Below, in pieces: positions 46,261 through 58,716 of a stretch of 64,000 nt of DNA (position 1 is its first letter; each line of letters starts with the position of its first letter). The position numbers and the translations under genes are program-made. The notes beneath the pieces are model-generated. The model was not told the DNA's origin and searched no databases. It saw nothing but the letters and a program-made list of their open reading frames with translations. Source of the DNA: Rheum nobile (lineage: Eukaryota; Streptophyta; Magnoliopsida; Caryophyllales; Polygonaceae); contig WOAB01000321.1 of NCBI GenBank assembly GCA_027886185.1, positions 248,001-312,000 on the forward strand, read 5' to 3'.

Positions 46261-47246
46261 GGGATACTACTGGCCGACAATGAACAAAGATGCAACATAT
46301 TATGTCAAGAAATGCGACGCCTGTCAACGGCATGTGCCCATAACCCATCAACCATCGGAGATGCTACACCCGATGCTAGCACCTTGGCCGTTCATGAGAT
46401 GGGGAATGGACATCGTTGGAAAATTGCCACCAGCATCAGGACAACGTGTCTTCTTTCTCGCTATGACCGATTATTTTTCTAAATGGATTGAAGCTGAAGC
46501 ATATCGAGAGGTAAAAGACAAGCACGTCATTTCATTTATAAAATATAACATCCTATGTAGATTTGGCGTACCATCAGAAATCGTATGCGACAATGGCTCC
46601 CAATTCATCGGCAACAAGACACGATCCTTTTGCAGACAATGGAACATCAATCTGGCCACATCCACACCACAATACCCATAGTCTAATGGCCAAGCTGAGT
46701 CCAATAACAAGATGATCATAAACAATCTCAATAAGTGTCTCACATGAGCAAAAGGAAGATGGACGGACGAGTTCCCCCTAATACTCTGGTCCGACAGAAC
46801 CACCCCAAAGAACGCGACCGGTCAGTCGCCCCTCTCATTAGTCTATGGAAGCAAAGCAGTCATACCCGCTGAACTCCTCGTCCCAACAACCAGATATGGC
46901 TTACAAACTCCAGAACAAAATGATGTCGAGTTGTCTCATAATCTAGACACGGCGGACAGAATAAAGGAAAAAAGCGAGGATACAAATGGTAAGGTATCAA
47001 CAACAAGTCGCGAGGAGCTTCAACAAGAACGTTCGCGTCAAAGTCTTCAAGGTGGGAGATTGGGTCCTGAGGAAAGTGTTCCGAAACACTAAGGATCCAA
47101 CCGACGGAAAACTCGCACCACAATGGGAAGGGCCATATCTAGTCAAAGAAATAGTCGGCCAAGGGGCATATCGACTCGGGACAAAAGATGGTCAATCGCT
47201 ACCACGAAGCTGGAACGCGACCCATCTAAAGTTGTATCATTTCTAG
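46261..47246 (+). pseudogene. Integrase of the Tat-like element, N-terminus truncated
   Basis: A deletion joins the second RNase H to integrase near 46255-46262 and changes frame. The HHCC domain keeps YYWPTM, then CDACQRH (the two Cys), but lost its His part. The core shows WGMDIVG (first Asp), CDNGSQF (second Asp) and SNGQAESNNK (Glu). Stops lie at 46679-46681 and 46745-46747. The end (46986-47246) has KVGDWVLRKV and WEGPYLVKEIVGQGAYRL, the GPY/F module, and stops at 47244-47246. Integrase inserts the cDNA in the nucleus; this copy is inactive. Confidence 0.85.
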
Positions 47247-47884
47247 ACCTAACACTTTGCTTTCAGTTCAAATTTGTTCGATTATGTTCATGACCTTTTA
47301 CTGACTTAAGCATCTGAGGGCCATTGGGCTCACACCCAACGGTCACCCCTTTATCTTTATCTTTTTAAATATCTTGAACAGAAACACGACGAAGAGGCCT
47401 CAAGACAAAATCAAGTTGATCAACATACAAGAACATTATCATACACAACGCTTACACATTACACGATCGATCGGTACACATGGAGTGGATGAACAATACA
47501 AAGCACACCCATACAAGACTTGTCCTGACGCTACAAAGGTGCATGTCTTATCGAAATACAATTACACTCCTCCTTAAAATTATACGACATGTCATACAAA
47601 CTAACAATTACAATTACAGGTCTACGCGACCAAAATCACACGACTCAACCAGGAAGCAACTGACGAGTCCACCTGCAAAATAGAAAATAATGACGAGGTA
47701 TGCAAACAACAAAATATTCATATTAAAGTACGCGACCCGTGATGGTGGACGGGTCTCCAAAACCATTATCCATCCCATCTCCATGATGGGGCACAACGTT
47801 TACGACATAAAAACATTACAAAGGCTATGCGTCAACACACAACACAAGAAACACCAAATGTCACCACATAACCCATGAAACAGT
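47247..47884 (+). other. Spacer between integrase and the antisense gene
   Basis: AT-rich with ACA/CAT-rich text. No gene is recognised. It separates the convergent ends of the pol remnant and the antisense gene. Confidence 0.5.
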
Positions 47885-49630
47885 TAAGATTCACCTGATT
47901 TCTCGACGGCATTTGCAGGAGCGACCACTTGATCCTTCGACACCGAGGAAGTCGTCTCTGGCACATCCTCAGTAGTGCCATTGTTCATCTCGAGATCATC
48001 CTCGCCCTTCTACTCTCCTTCACCCAAGCCGACAATTCTGAAGAGATCAACACTAGAATTCCCGTTGGGATAGAGGAGCTCCATGTTTGCCTTCTCGTCC
48101 TTCACATTCCAAGTCGAGTGGCCCCCTGCGTCATACTCCTCCATCATTTCTATGCGAGACTTGAGACAGAAGTAGGTGCCGACGTCGCTTGCAATCTGCG
48201 CATCCTTCACCTGGAGCAACTCGACGTCGCTCTCGAGCTCTTCGACACGAGCTTGAGCTTCCTTCAACTTCCTCTCAGCATGGGCGAGCTTGCTCTCGAC
48301 TGCTTCATACGACTATTGACGGCAGCCAACTGGGTTTTAGTCTGAGTAGCACGTTTGTCCGCCTTATCATTTAGTTCTTGCACAGTCGAAAAAGCCACCA
48401 AGGAATACTGGAGTGCCTGTACGCATAAGGTCATGTATTCAACTACCCAAAAAAAAGAAAGTCTTGAAAATTTACGTCTACACATACCTTCCAAGATAAC
48501 GCCTTCGCTTCATCAATGGAGAAGACCGCCCAGGGACCTATCCTTGAGTTCAAACGCCGCCGGCTTGGCAGCCGCAATCTCCTTCCTCTTGGCTCCAAAA
48601 GTCTTCGACGACAGGGAGTCCAAAGTAATGATCTTGGCAGAAGCCGACGCCTTCGCCGCCGAAATCTTTTGTGCCAAAAGACTCTTCCCACAAAGACGCG
48701 CGCTCGATCTCTCACCACGGGACGTTGTCAGGAATGTGTAACATAGTAAGAAAACGACTAGTCCAAAAACTACCCAAACGCATACCTGTAGGAACGAACA
48801 AGTGCCTTTGGTCACAGAAGTAGAAGGCGTTGACATATTGAGAGGATTGGATGCCAAAAAGTTGATATTCTTGAATGATTTCTTTGCTTCAGGGCGAAAA
48901 AGCAAAACTTGGGTCTCCGCCTCAAAGTCGGAATCTTCAGGCTCCTCCGGATCAGGAACTGAAACAAGACACATGTGAGCAAAAGTTAAGAAGACATCCA
49001 ACAAAAATATAAAAAGACAAATATGATGCATGTTGTCCTCCAACCTGCCAGCAAGAAAGAACAGTCGACACTCCCTCGAGCGATTTCCGCTCCACAAAGA
49101 AGAAATGAGATCTCTACCCACGATCATTGACATTAAGGTTCAAAGCAATCGGCGATCTACCTTGCTGAAGGCGAAATTGAAATCTAGAAGACCCTCGACT
49201 ACTCAAGTAATAAGAGTACCACAAATCGTCGAAGTCAAAATCGACATCAACACCAGAAACCAATAGGTCGACTACTCTTAACAGACGCCATGCATGAGGC
49301 ATGACTTGACAAGGAGCGAGTTTCAAGACGGCCAAGAAGTTCCGAACAAGGTTTGAAAAGGGAAAAGAATGACCAATTCGAAAAGGATACTCAAAGAAAC
49401 TAACCCAACCATCCTGACACCGGTCGACACGCTCGCAAGGAAGCAGAAGACGCGCCACCGTCCCGGCAGGAAACTGACCCACTTCTAGAATCCTCTCCAA
49501 CTCCGACTGAGTCAGAGTCCCGGCTAAAGAATCCTCTAGACTCAGGAGCTCTAAGGGGGCGAAGTCGTTATCTTCCTCACTAGGGCTGCAGGACGCGATT
49601 CAGCTCCTTTTGGATCTCGAAAACGCCATG
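47885..49630 (-). pseudogene. Spliced antisense ORF in the 3' region of the Tat-like element
   Basis: The minus strand encodes, from a possible start near 49630, a domain with ERILEVGQFPAGTVARLLLPCERVDRC, GWVSFFEYPFRIGHSFPF and LAPCQVMPHAWRLL. I recognise this as the plant 'putative gypsy type transposon' domain (Transposase_28 type) known from antisense ORFs of Tat/Ogre elements. Intron-like segments follow: donor CTGGCAG|GTTGG at 49045 with acceptor TTTCAG|TTCC at 48958, and donor TGGAAG|GTATGTG at 48488 with acceptor GTACAG|GCAC at 48416. The C-terminal part is coiled coil (TVQELNDKADKRATQ, EAQARVEELESDVELLQVKD) and ends at 47885 (VEKSGES). A stop near 49112 and a frameshift near 48290 make it a pseudogene. 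Its role is unknown. Confidence 0.7.
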
Positions 49631-49916
49631 GAAGAGCAAACAAGAAAGAAACGGTAAGAATTTGATTTTTTACCTTGGAAAAGAGAGAGCTTTTTTTGCA
49701 GGAAGAAAGGCAGTGAAAAGTAGAGATCGCCGGTTGCCAATTTCAAGAAGTGAAACCGATTGACGTGATGGCAAAACGATGGTCCACTAAGAAGCTGTCA
49801 CGTCGTCTTCGCCTGCAGAAAAATCAGCCATAAAAGATTGCGTCAAGAGAGAGAAAAGGAAAGTTAACCGCCCCATTGAAACTGTTATCATCGGCCCAGT
49901 TAACTTTGGGGCAATT

Positions 49917-50428
49917 GTTGGGCCATCAAATTTTAAGAATCAAGTGGATCGGCCCAATCATTTGCAGACGCAGGGAAACACGCGGACTTGGGCGGAGGTG
50001 ACGAAGACGCTGCGAGACGTTGGAGAGAATCTCGGACGACCGGTAGGCGATCCAAGGTCTCCCACAAATCTCGGGACAACTTTATTGGATTAGTTGAAAA
50101 ATTAGTATAAATACTATGAGATTCCTAATGTAACACACACTATGCCTATGATCAAAAAACCCGAATACAATTGTACTCTTTTCTAGTGTTTTGAGCAAGA
50201 AGTTTCTCTTTGGTTAAGCTCTTTATTCAAACGTTCAAGCGTCCGACGGCTAAATTCATCAATTCCTGAATTCTCCTACTCAAGGGAGATAAGTTTGTCC
50301 TTGTATTTATTCGATTTCGTTCGTTCCGTTATTATTTGATTTGGATTGTCTCGATACTTTGATCTTGTCGTTGTCTAGTTACCCCATCAAGGCGAATTAG
50401 GTCGGTTCGATCTTTTCGCCCCAAAACA
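49917..50428 (+). repeat. 3' LTR of the Tat-like element
   Basis: 512 bp, TGTTGGGCC to CCCAAAACA, preceded by CTTTGGGGCAAT. Confidence 0.88.
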
Positions 50429-50433
50429 CACAC

Positions 50434-52556
50434 CCACCTCTTCTCTTCCCCATTACATATCTTTGTATTCTTTGTATCAAAATGAAAAACTCCGTGTTCT
50501 TTCCACAAAACCTAAAGCTATGGAAAATGAAAAGAAAATCTTCGTGGAAGTGCTTTGCACTGACCATAAGAAACAACAAGCATCCTCTTCAGCTTGTACC
50601 AACCAAACAAACAAGATTCATCCCACTACCAACCAAACAACACCCAGCTCTGCTACCAACTTGCAGAACCCACAAGCAACAAACACCCTACCACATCACA
50701 ATAGAGAGAATAATCACCATGACGAAGGCAAGGCAAAGCTGAAGATTGATCCATCGATTACTAACAGAAGGATAAAAAGCATTCAACACTTAGCACAAAA
50801 CAAGAAAACCAATAACACTACTATACCAACAGGACGAGGAAAAACAGAAATTAATCTGATGGAGAAAATAACTAGGAAATGGAACAATATTATTACAAGG
50901 CTCTATAGCCTAATCAACACTTCCACAAAATCAGAAGATAGGCTACTAGAACCAATAACTGTATGGAATCCTAATACCCACGCCTATTACTGTCATGCAA
51001 CACTACTCACACGCTGTCAATTATCTGCTTCTAATCTTGCAACTAAGGAAACAACTAGGAGCAATATTATGAAGAACTATCTCCAACCAAAAAAAAAAAA
51101 AAACAGTAACCCACAACACTAATAATAATGGTAATTATGAACACACAGGAAAAGGTAAAAATAGGAAAATATTGCTGCTGACAGTAACCATAAAATGGAA
51201 TATCATTATAGCAAGACTTGTTGGAATTATCAGCAGAATAAATCATAACAAATATAAGTACACAGACAATTAACCACCTCCAGAGAATAACTAGTGAAAG
51301 CATATCAATAACACTAAACACCAGCATAATTGACAACAAAATTAGTCACCAAAACAAACACCAAAGATGGCCACTCATTGACAAAAAATGAGCAAGGAAA
51401 TAGCATACTACACACAGCACAAAACACCTTACAATCAGAATTATACTTACCAGATACTACTAATGAGAGATCATTACCATGTGCAGGTACTAGAAGAACA
51501 AGGTATAAGCAAAACACCAGCTGACTGTTAATAAAAATAATAGAAGGACAAAGTTGGAAATGCAGCAGCAACTCGAGACTTCAATGACCAAATCGCCCAT
51601 TATCAACCAGGGGAATCCAGCAAATGAACGAATTAAGCAACAAGTCTAACCCAAGTTATATTGTGGCAAACTATGATTGACCAAGTGCCACCAATTATAA
51701 CCTTGTGTATATGATCATACTGTATAGCACATGCTACAATAGGGAGGAAAACACAAACAGGAAAACAGGTACTAAGGACACAAATAGGCACCGACAAAAG
51801 CATTGCAAAAAATGGAAGCAACAAACAGAACGCGGCAAAGGTAAGTATAAAAAACAACATACGCATGATGACACTGGGAAAAAAAATCATCATAACAACA
51901 CAAGTGTTATTACATCCTATAGCAATTCAGACACGCTCATTAGGAAAAATAGTGTCAATAAGGCCGACAACTATTTCTTTCAAAATCAAAAGAACAAAAA
52001 CAAACCTAACCAAATACCAGAACAATACCAACGACATAACCAAACCAACGACCGGAGATATGCACAACAGAAGAAAAACTACCAATATAAAAATTGTACT
52101 CAAATAGGAAGAAATTGTAATAACATATCCCATACTCCCAAAATTAACCAACATCAAATGGATGATGCAAATAAATATCCTAATGAACTAAATTAGACAG
52201 AAAACAAAGAAATAAAACGTACCGCCTGAATGAAAACGTAGTCGGTAGCCCGCCAATTAGCACAAATATAGCTAATTACCCACCCCCACACAATTATTAA
52301 TGAAGATATGCCTTTGGAATATTAGAGATATGGACATGAAGAATATCTGGATTGACATAGATACTTTTTGCAAAATCAACTACATCCAGATAATGGCACT
52401 AGTCGAAACCAAAATGGACAAAATACCATGTGAAAAGAGATGAAGAAAAGCTGGATTTGACAACATCGTAGTCTCCCCGGCAACGGGCCTTACTGGGGGA
52501 GTCATTGTACTATGGGAGGATCACCAATTAAAAAATGAAACACTCCAAATACACAC
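50434..52556 (+). mobile_element. 5' part of a LINE (ORF1-like and start of endonuclease)
   Basis: The last 250 bases encode CLWNIRDMDMKNIWIDI, MALVETKMD, AGFDNIVVSPATGLTGGVIVLW: the start of a plant L1-type ORF2 endonuclease, with Asn of WNIR and Glu of VETK as catalytic-site positions. Upstream, 50521-51122 encodes a Thr/Asn/Lys-rich protein starting MENEKKIFVEVLCTD, probably an ORF1 remnant, and 51705-52196 an Asn/Lys-rich frame with no known domain. The LINE stops at 52556, where a Copia element inserted; its remainder should lie beyond the window. The Tat-like element inserted just upstream. Confidence 0.6.
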
Positions 52557-53411
52557 TGTTAGGAAGTGAACTTTTGGGAACTTCAGTTCCCTACCTAGTT
52601 CCCTTCCTCAGTTTTTCTAGTTTTGATAATGACAAACATCTTTGCTATTAATACTTCCATAAGTGTGATAAATAGGGAACTCTGGATTTGGAAAGCACAA
52701 GACAGAGACGAAGACGCCAGACTTGGGAACTGGCGTAAGGAACTGAAGCTTGCTGACGCTGGAAACACTTGGAACAATATGTGAAGAGCGGCGGCGAGCT
52801 GATTAGGGTAGATCTTTAGTTGGAGAGAGAACTTGAAGATCTTATCCTATTTCCATATATTTTAGGAGCTTAAAGTATATCTTTATGGAAACAAAACATG
52901 TAAAATCGGTAAAGATTATATTTGGTAACAAATATTATCTTTAACGATTACTTTTTGATTATTTTATTTATGTGATCTGGTTGTTGGAGATTTGTTTCTT
53001 CCATCAATTAAATCATATAAATAAAGTAGTTAAAACCTCTCTCATTACTACGCATTCACGTATACTGCTTACAGAGAAGAAAAACAAAGCCGATTTCTTT
53101 GAAGAAGAACTGTAAGTCGATTGTCTTGTTCGTGTGCTTGATTTGGTCGAACTAGGTAGAGAGTCTTTAGTGTGTCTAAGACTTAATCTGTGTGTTTTAT
53201 CCTAGTTGATTGTAATCGAAGCATTAATACAAGAAGTAGACTTTGAAATCATCTTGCAAGAGAGGTAGTGGGTTTTATCCTGGATAACTAGTTGGTTATC
53301 AAAGGTTCCCACTCTAAGGAACTTGTCTTGTTTCTGTTTGTGTTTACTTATTCCGCTGCTAAGGAACTGGACTTCCAGTTCCCTTTGATTGCTAACACGT
53401 ACGATCCTACA
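52557..53411 (+). repeat. 5' LTR of the first SIRE-like Copia element
   Basis: 855 bp, TGTTAGGA to TCCTACA (inverted ends). It interrupts the LINE endonuclease. The left flank is CACAC. Confidence 0.82.
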
Positions 53412-53413
53412 AT

Positions 53414-53425
53414 TGGTATCAGAGC
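53414..53425 (+). other. PBS, first Copia element
   Basis: TGGTATCAGAGC, two bases after the LTR, matching initiator methionine tRNA. Confidence 0.88.
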
Positions 53426-53462
53426 AGGCGCTCTAGATTTGTGTTAGTTTACAGATTTCAAG

Positions 53463-55460
53463 ATGACTAGTTCAAGCGAATTCAGTTTGGGAATCTCCAT
53501 CAACAAGCCCCACATCCGTAAGAAGGGAGAAGAATAATGGTGGGAGAAATGCATGACCAACTACATCCAAACCATGGACTATCAGTGCTGGCGCGTGATC
53601 GAAAATGGTGATGGAGTCATTCCTAAGGACTTAACTGAAGATCAATGGAAGCCTGAGTACTACACCATCAAAGAGAAGAATGCTAAAGCTCGTCAACTTA
53701 TTCTCAATGGATTAACAAGGGAAGATATGGACAAGGTGATAGGAATCCCAACTGCCAAATGGATCTGGACTGCTCTAAAGGAGATGCATGAAGGAAGTGA
53801 GGAACTGAAGCAAAGCAGGAAGTTTGCTCTAGAAGGAGAATACCACACTTTTGAGATGCTTGAAACCGAGAACATCTCTCAATATCACTCACGTTTCACA
53901 AGGCTCGTCACAAAACTCACCAACGCTGATGTGGAACTTGATGAATGGTCAAAATCCCTTGTTATTATCAACGGACTCAACTCCAAATTCAGCCTTATCA
54001 AAAGAGTTCTAAAGACTACTCCTGGCATTCAAGGACTTCCTTTAACCCAAATCATAGGAAAACTTGAAGTCGATGAAAGGGAGGCACTCAAAGCAAGTTC
54101 TGCAAAGAAGATGGAGAAAAGAATTGCCTTAAAAATTTCAAAGGCATTTTCCAGACTGGAAATGGAGGAAGAAAACTCTGATCTTGAAGAAGAAGATGAT
54201 GAGATGACAGCCTTGGTTACTAAACACATGAGGAAGCACTTCATCAAAGGAAAGTTCCAGAAAAACTTCCAGAAAAAGGATCTCTCTGAATACTCTTGCT
54301 ATCAATGCAAGGAAAGAGGACACCTGGCGAGGAACTATCCTAAGAACACTAATGAAGATGACAAGCCTCTGCAGAAGAAGGCCCTCTTTGCTACCTTTGG
54401 AGATGACTCAGAAGACTCAGAAGGGGAACTGGATACAAATGGAACTTCTAGAGGAAGATGCTTAATGGCCAAGGAAGATTCAACTGAATCAGATGACTCC
54501 GAGGTATCTTCTTCTGACTTTACCAAGTCTCTTCTTGAATATGATAAAAAACAATTGATCAAGATAATTAAGAAACTTGGAAAGGAAACTAGTTCCCTTC
54601 AAGAGAAACTGGAAGAATATGAATATGAGATTTCATGCTTAACCACTGAAAACTCTGTATGGAGTAAGAAACTTGAGGAAACTGAGAAACTGCTGACTAA
54701 TCCTCTTAGAAAATGTGACTCCTGCATCAATGTTAAAAAGGAACCCATGCATGTTGATAATACTACTGTTCCTATTACAGAATCTGAAAACAACACCTCC
54801 TCTATGCTCACTGAAATCATGAACAAACTTGATCATCTCACTCACTCTATAAATGAGAAAACTGTGAATCAAACTGTTTTTGTTAAGCAACGTCATGGTC
54901 TTGGCTACTCTGGTAAAAACGATTCTGAGGAAACATGCTCTGCTGATAGTGAGAAACTAAGAAGGGAACTGGTTGAGAAAAATGAGTCCCTCAGTTGTGC
55001 ATTACAAAACTCTCGTGACAAAACCCAATTCCTAGAGGAGAAGGTAAAAGTGCTTGAACAAAAGCCCAAAGAGAACCAAACTTGGTTCGATGGCCATAAT
55101 GCTCACAAGATGTATGTTGCCCAAGCTCAGGGAACTAAAGGTAAAAAAGTTAACTTTGAGCAAAGAAAGCAAGAACGACCATTCCGACCTGATCATGGTA
55201 AGTATGGTCATGTTGTCTATAATCGTGTTTGCTGGCATTGTGGAAAAAATGGTCACTATATTCATGAGTGCATTCACAAGAAAAGACAAATGGAAGAAAA
55301 TGCTAGGAAAAGGAACCAGAAAATAAATAATAAGAAAAGGATGCATACCATCAATGATTTAAAGGATCCTTATTATTTTGTTCCTGCTTCTAACCCAGAG
55401 ATAAGATATCAACCTCATTCGCCCAGAAAAGCTAAGCTTAGTTGGGTTCAAAAAGTTTGA
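53463..55460 (+). pseudogene. gag: Copia Gag with two zinc knuckles
   Basis: The ATG at 53463 opens MTSSSEFSLGISINKPHI. A TAA at 53535-53537 interrupts; the frame then stays open for over 630 codons. Visible are WRVIENGDG, AKWIWTALKEMHEGSEELKQSR and FEMLETENISQYHSRFTRLV (UBN2-type Copia gag), then a zinc knuckle CYQCKERGHLARNYPK whose last Cys is Tyr. A long acidic Ser/Asp/Glu region and coiled coil follow (about 300-480), then a second knuckle CWHCGKNGHYIHEC near 55230-55271. It ends LSWVQKV. The two-knuckle layout is that of SIRE-type elements. Loss of a metal-binding Cys and the early stop make it inactive. Confidence 0.85.
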
Positions 55461-56551
55461 GTTCCCTTGTGTAGGATGAAGTGCGACAACAAGACAAATA
55501 GTACATAGACAGTGGATGCCCGTGCCATATGACTGGAAATAGAAGAAAAATATCATCACTTCAGTAGCACCGAGGATGAACCATTTCCTTCGGAGATAAG
55601 AGAAAGGGAACAATATGTGGAACTGGAAGTGTGAATCTCACTGATCACATTAAGGTAAGTAACGTCAACCTTATTGAAAATTTAGGTTTTGATCTAATAA
55701 GTGTGTCACAACTATGTGATCAAGGAGGAAATGAGGTTTGCTTTACCTCAAAAGAATGTTTCATGGAAGATAGACAGGGAACTATAATCCTAAAAGGCAA
55801 AAGGTTCAACAACGTCTACATCATTGATCCAAAATTTATTCCCAAAGAAAAGTTGTGTCTCTCTTCCATTGACGACCAAACAAACCTCTGGCATCAACGA
55901 TTTGGTCATGCAAGTATCAAGCTAATTCACAAGCTGTACCAAAAGGAACTTGTTCGTGGTCTTCCCAAAATAAACGCTGAGAAGTTAGAGATCTGTTCTG
56001 ACTGTGTTCAAGGGAAACAGGTCCATAGTTCCTTCAAGTCCAAAACACTGGTAAGCTCTGCTAAACCTCTGGAACTCATTCACATGGATCTCTGTGGTCC
56101 TATACGAGTTCAAAGCATTGGTGGTAACATGTATATTCTGGTACTTGTTGATGATTACTCTAGATTCACTTGGACATTATTTATTAAATCTAAAAGTGAA
56201 GTTTTTGATAGGTTTAGTGAGCTAGTTCCCTTGCTTGAGAAATCATTGAATGTATCTCTTCGAGCCATTCATTCTGATCATGGAACTGAGTTCAAAAATG
56301 GAGATTTTCTAACCTTTTGCAGGGAACATGGAGTTGATCACAATTTCTCAGATCCCTACACCCCACAACAGAATGGAGTTGTTGAAAGGAAGAACATAAC
56401 TTTGGAAGATATGGCTTGCACTATGCTTATATCAAGTGGGCTATCTCAATCCTTCTGGGCAGAAGCGGTTAATACAGCATGCTACATCTTAAATTGGGCT
56501 ATGCTACACCCCATGATTGAGAAGACTTCTTATGAGCTACTTCGAGGATGA
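55461..56551 (+). pseudogene. Copia protease remnant and integrase
   Basis: Protease: YIDSGCPCHMTG (DSG active site) at about 55502-55540, with stops near 55500, 55576 and 55588. In the open part from 55631: GVNLTDH..NLGFDLISVSQLCDQG, then LWHQRFGHAS and CSDCVQGKQVHSSF (the HHCC zinc site), HMDLCGPI (first Asp), LVDDYSRFTW, HSDHGTEFKNG (second Asp) and PQQNGVVERKN (Glu). All three catalytic acids are present. The frame stops at 56549-56551 in what should be the continuing polyprotein. Confidence 0.85.
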
Positions 56552-57711
56552 GTTTCCAACATCGCTTATCTACGAGTTTTCGGCTGCAAATGCTTTGTTC
56601 ACAATAATGGGAAGGACAATCTAGGGAAGTTTGATCCACGAAGTGATGAAGGGATCTTCATCGGATATGCTTCCAATAGCAAAGCATACAAGGTCTTCAA
56701 CAAACGGACTAAAAAGGTAGAGGAAAGTATTCACGTTGTTTTCAATGAAAAATTGCCCTCAAAGTCTGTGCAGGATCCCTCAGTGGATCCATTTCAATGA
56801 CCAAGTGAAGACTCTGATGATGAAGCTCCACCCAAGTGTCACTCCTATCCCAACCTCTACGGCTCACCCACAGTTCCCTCCACTCCTCTTGAGCCCAAGG
56901 AATCAACTTCCACAGATAGCTCCCCAGCTCCCCCCACTCCTCAGGTTGCTCTTGCTCCAGTTCCCTCAGATCCGTCGAATGAAGTTAACACCACCTCTCA
57001 GGGAACGGAACTTGATCCAGTAGTCGATCCAAACATTGCCTCTTCTTCGGCTACTGATCCCACAGACGAGGAGGCTCCGGGAATTGATCTTCTAGTTCCC
57101 AACAGAGACAAACGAACCACCAAACATCCAGTCAGGTATGGTTTTGAAGATATGTCCTATTGTGCATTCAATGCCTTTCTGTCTCTTATAGAACCCAAGA
57201 ACATCATGGAGGCACTGAAGGATGCTGATTGGATCATTGCCATGCAAGAATAACTTCACCAATTCGAGAGGAACAAGGTCTGGCGACTTGTTCCTCTTCC
57301 TCAGAACAGACACATCATAGGAACTCGGTGGGTCTTTTGCAACAAGCTGGATGATTCTGGTGCAGTATCAAGAAACAAAGCCCAATTGGTTGCTCAAGGC
57401 TATAATCAACAAGAGGGGATCGATTATGATGAGACATTTGCCCCTGTGGCAAGATTGAAAGATATTCGATTGCTCATTGCCTATGCGTCTCACAAAGGAT
57501 TCAAGCTGTTTCAAATGGACGTCAAGACTGCATTTCTAAAGGCATTCTTCAAGAATAAGTGTATGTCAAACAACCTCCAGGTTTTGAGAATGATGATCAC
57601 CCTGACCACGTGTATTTCTTGGACAAGGCACTCTATGGCTTAAAGCAAGCTCCTCGTGCTTGGTATGATCGCCTTGCCTAGTTCCTAACAGCTAATGACT
57701 ATCGCCGTGGT
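56552..57711 (+). pseudogene. Integrase C-terminus and reverse transcriptase N-part, frame-disrupted
   Basis: 56560-56760 reads VFGCKCFVHNNGKDNLGKFDPRSDEGIFIGY, the Copia integrase C-terminal motif. A Pro/Ser-rich linker follows to about 57080. Reverse transcriptase begins with ALKDADWIIAMQE, then a stop at 57250-57252, FERNKVWRLVP, GTRWVFCNKLDD and YNQQEGIDYDETFAPVARL with FQMDVKTAFL (first catalytic Asp). A frameshift near 57540-57560 leads to YVKQPPGFE, ALYGLKQAPRAWYDRL and a further stop near 57680. Not functional. Confidence 0.8.
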
Positions 57712-58716
57712 GTGATCGACAAGACTCTTTTCATCCTGGATGTGAAATGTGACATTCTAGTGGTCCAAGTATATGTAGATGACATTATTTTTGGTTCCAC
57801 TAACTTGGCCCTTGTAGAAAAGTTCAAAAATCTAATGAGCAGCGAGCTCGAAATGAGCATGATTGGGGAACTTACATTCTTCCTGGGCTTGCAAGTTTCT
57901 CAGAAGGCCGATGGGATCCAAATCCATCAACAGAATTATCTTAAGGAACTCTTGAAGAAGTTCAAAATGGATTCCAGTAAAGCAATCTCTACTCCCATCT
58001 CCCCTGCCACTCGTCTCACCGCTGATCATACAGGCCAAAGAGTGGAGGAGAAGCTCTATCGTGGTATGATAGGTTCTTTGATGTATCTAACCGCTAGTAG
58101 GCCAGATGTTGTGTTTGCTGTTTGTCTATGTGCCAGGTTTCAAGCTGATCCAAGAGAGTCTCACTTATCTGAAGTAAAGCGCATATTTCGCTATTTGAAG
58201 GGAACTGACGACCTCTGTCTCTGGTACCCCAAGGATTGTCACTTTAATCTTCTTGGATACACCGATGCAGACTACGCTGGATACTTGGTTGATTGCAAGA
58301 GCACATCTGGAATGGCCCAGTTCCTTGGGCCCTGCTTGATCTCTTGGGGCTCAAAGAAACAAAACTCAGTGGCCTTATCAACTACGGAAGCTGAGTACAT
58401 CGCCGCTACTGCTTGTTGTTCCCAACTACTCTGGCTCAAACAACAACTGGCGGATTTTGGTATGTCTTTTGGCCCCCTCAAAATTTTATGTGACAACACT
58501 AGTGCTATCAACATATCCAAGAATCCTGTACATCATACTAGGACTAAGCACATTGACATTAGGCATCATTTCTTGCGTGATCATGTTGAAAAAGGGAACG
58601 TACTGCTAGAACATTATAGGACTGAAGATCAAATTGCCGATATATTCACCAAAGCATTAAATCGAGAACCTTATGAGTCCTTTAGGTTACTTCTGGGAAT
58701 GATTTCCCTAAACTAG
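57712..58716 (+). pseudogene. Reverse transcriptase C-part and RNase H (Copia)
   Basis: Opens with LFILDVKCDILVVQVYVDDIIFGST, the YVDD catalytic motif at about 57772. Then FFLGLQV, the thumb, GSLMYLTASRPDVVFAV, and RNase H with GYTDADYAG (Asp), CKSTSG, ALSTTEAEYIAA (Glu), CDNTSAI (Asp) and KHIDIRHHFLRDHV. It ends ADIFTKALNREPYESFR..LLGMI, the standard Copia C-terminus, at 58716. This stretch of 334 codons is undamaged, but upstream stops prevent a complete polyprotein. Confidence 0.88.

Larger units (their letters stand above)
43156..50428 (+). mobile_element. Tat-like Gypsy element with two internal deletions, 7.3 kb
   Basis: A perfect TSD, CACAC (43151-43155 and 50429-50433), bounds it. 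The LTRs are 43156-43668 and 49917-50428, roughly 92-93 percent identical by eye, so it is older than the Athila-like element. The PBS TGGCGCCTACCGTGGGGC is at 43672-43689 and a purine-rich tract precedes 49917. In order it carries gag, truncated reverse transcriptase, RNase H, a second (archaeal-type) RNase H start, truncated integrase, then an antisense gene before the 3' LTR. Two RNase H domains and an antisense ORF are features of the Tat/Ogre/Retand lineage (family knowledge). It sits in LINE-like DNA. Confidence 0.88.

Noticed and set aside
53693..54896. Minus-strand frames across the Copia gag
   Set aside because: They are shadows of the strongly coding plus-strand gag, with Ser/Leu-rich content typical of an antisense reading.
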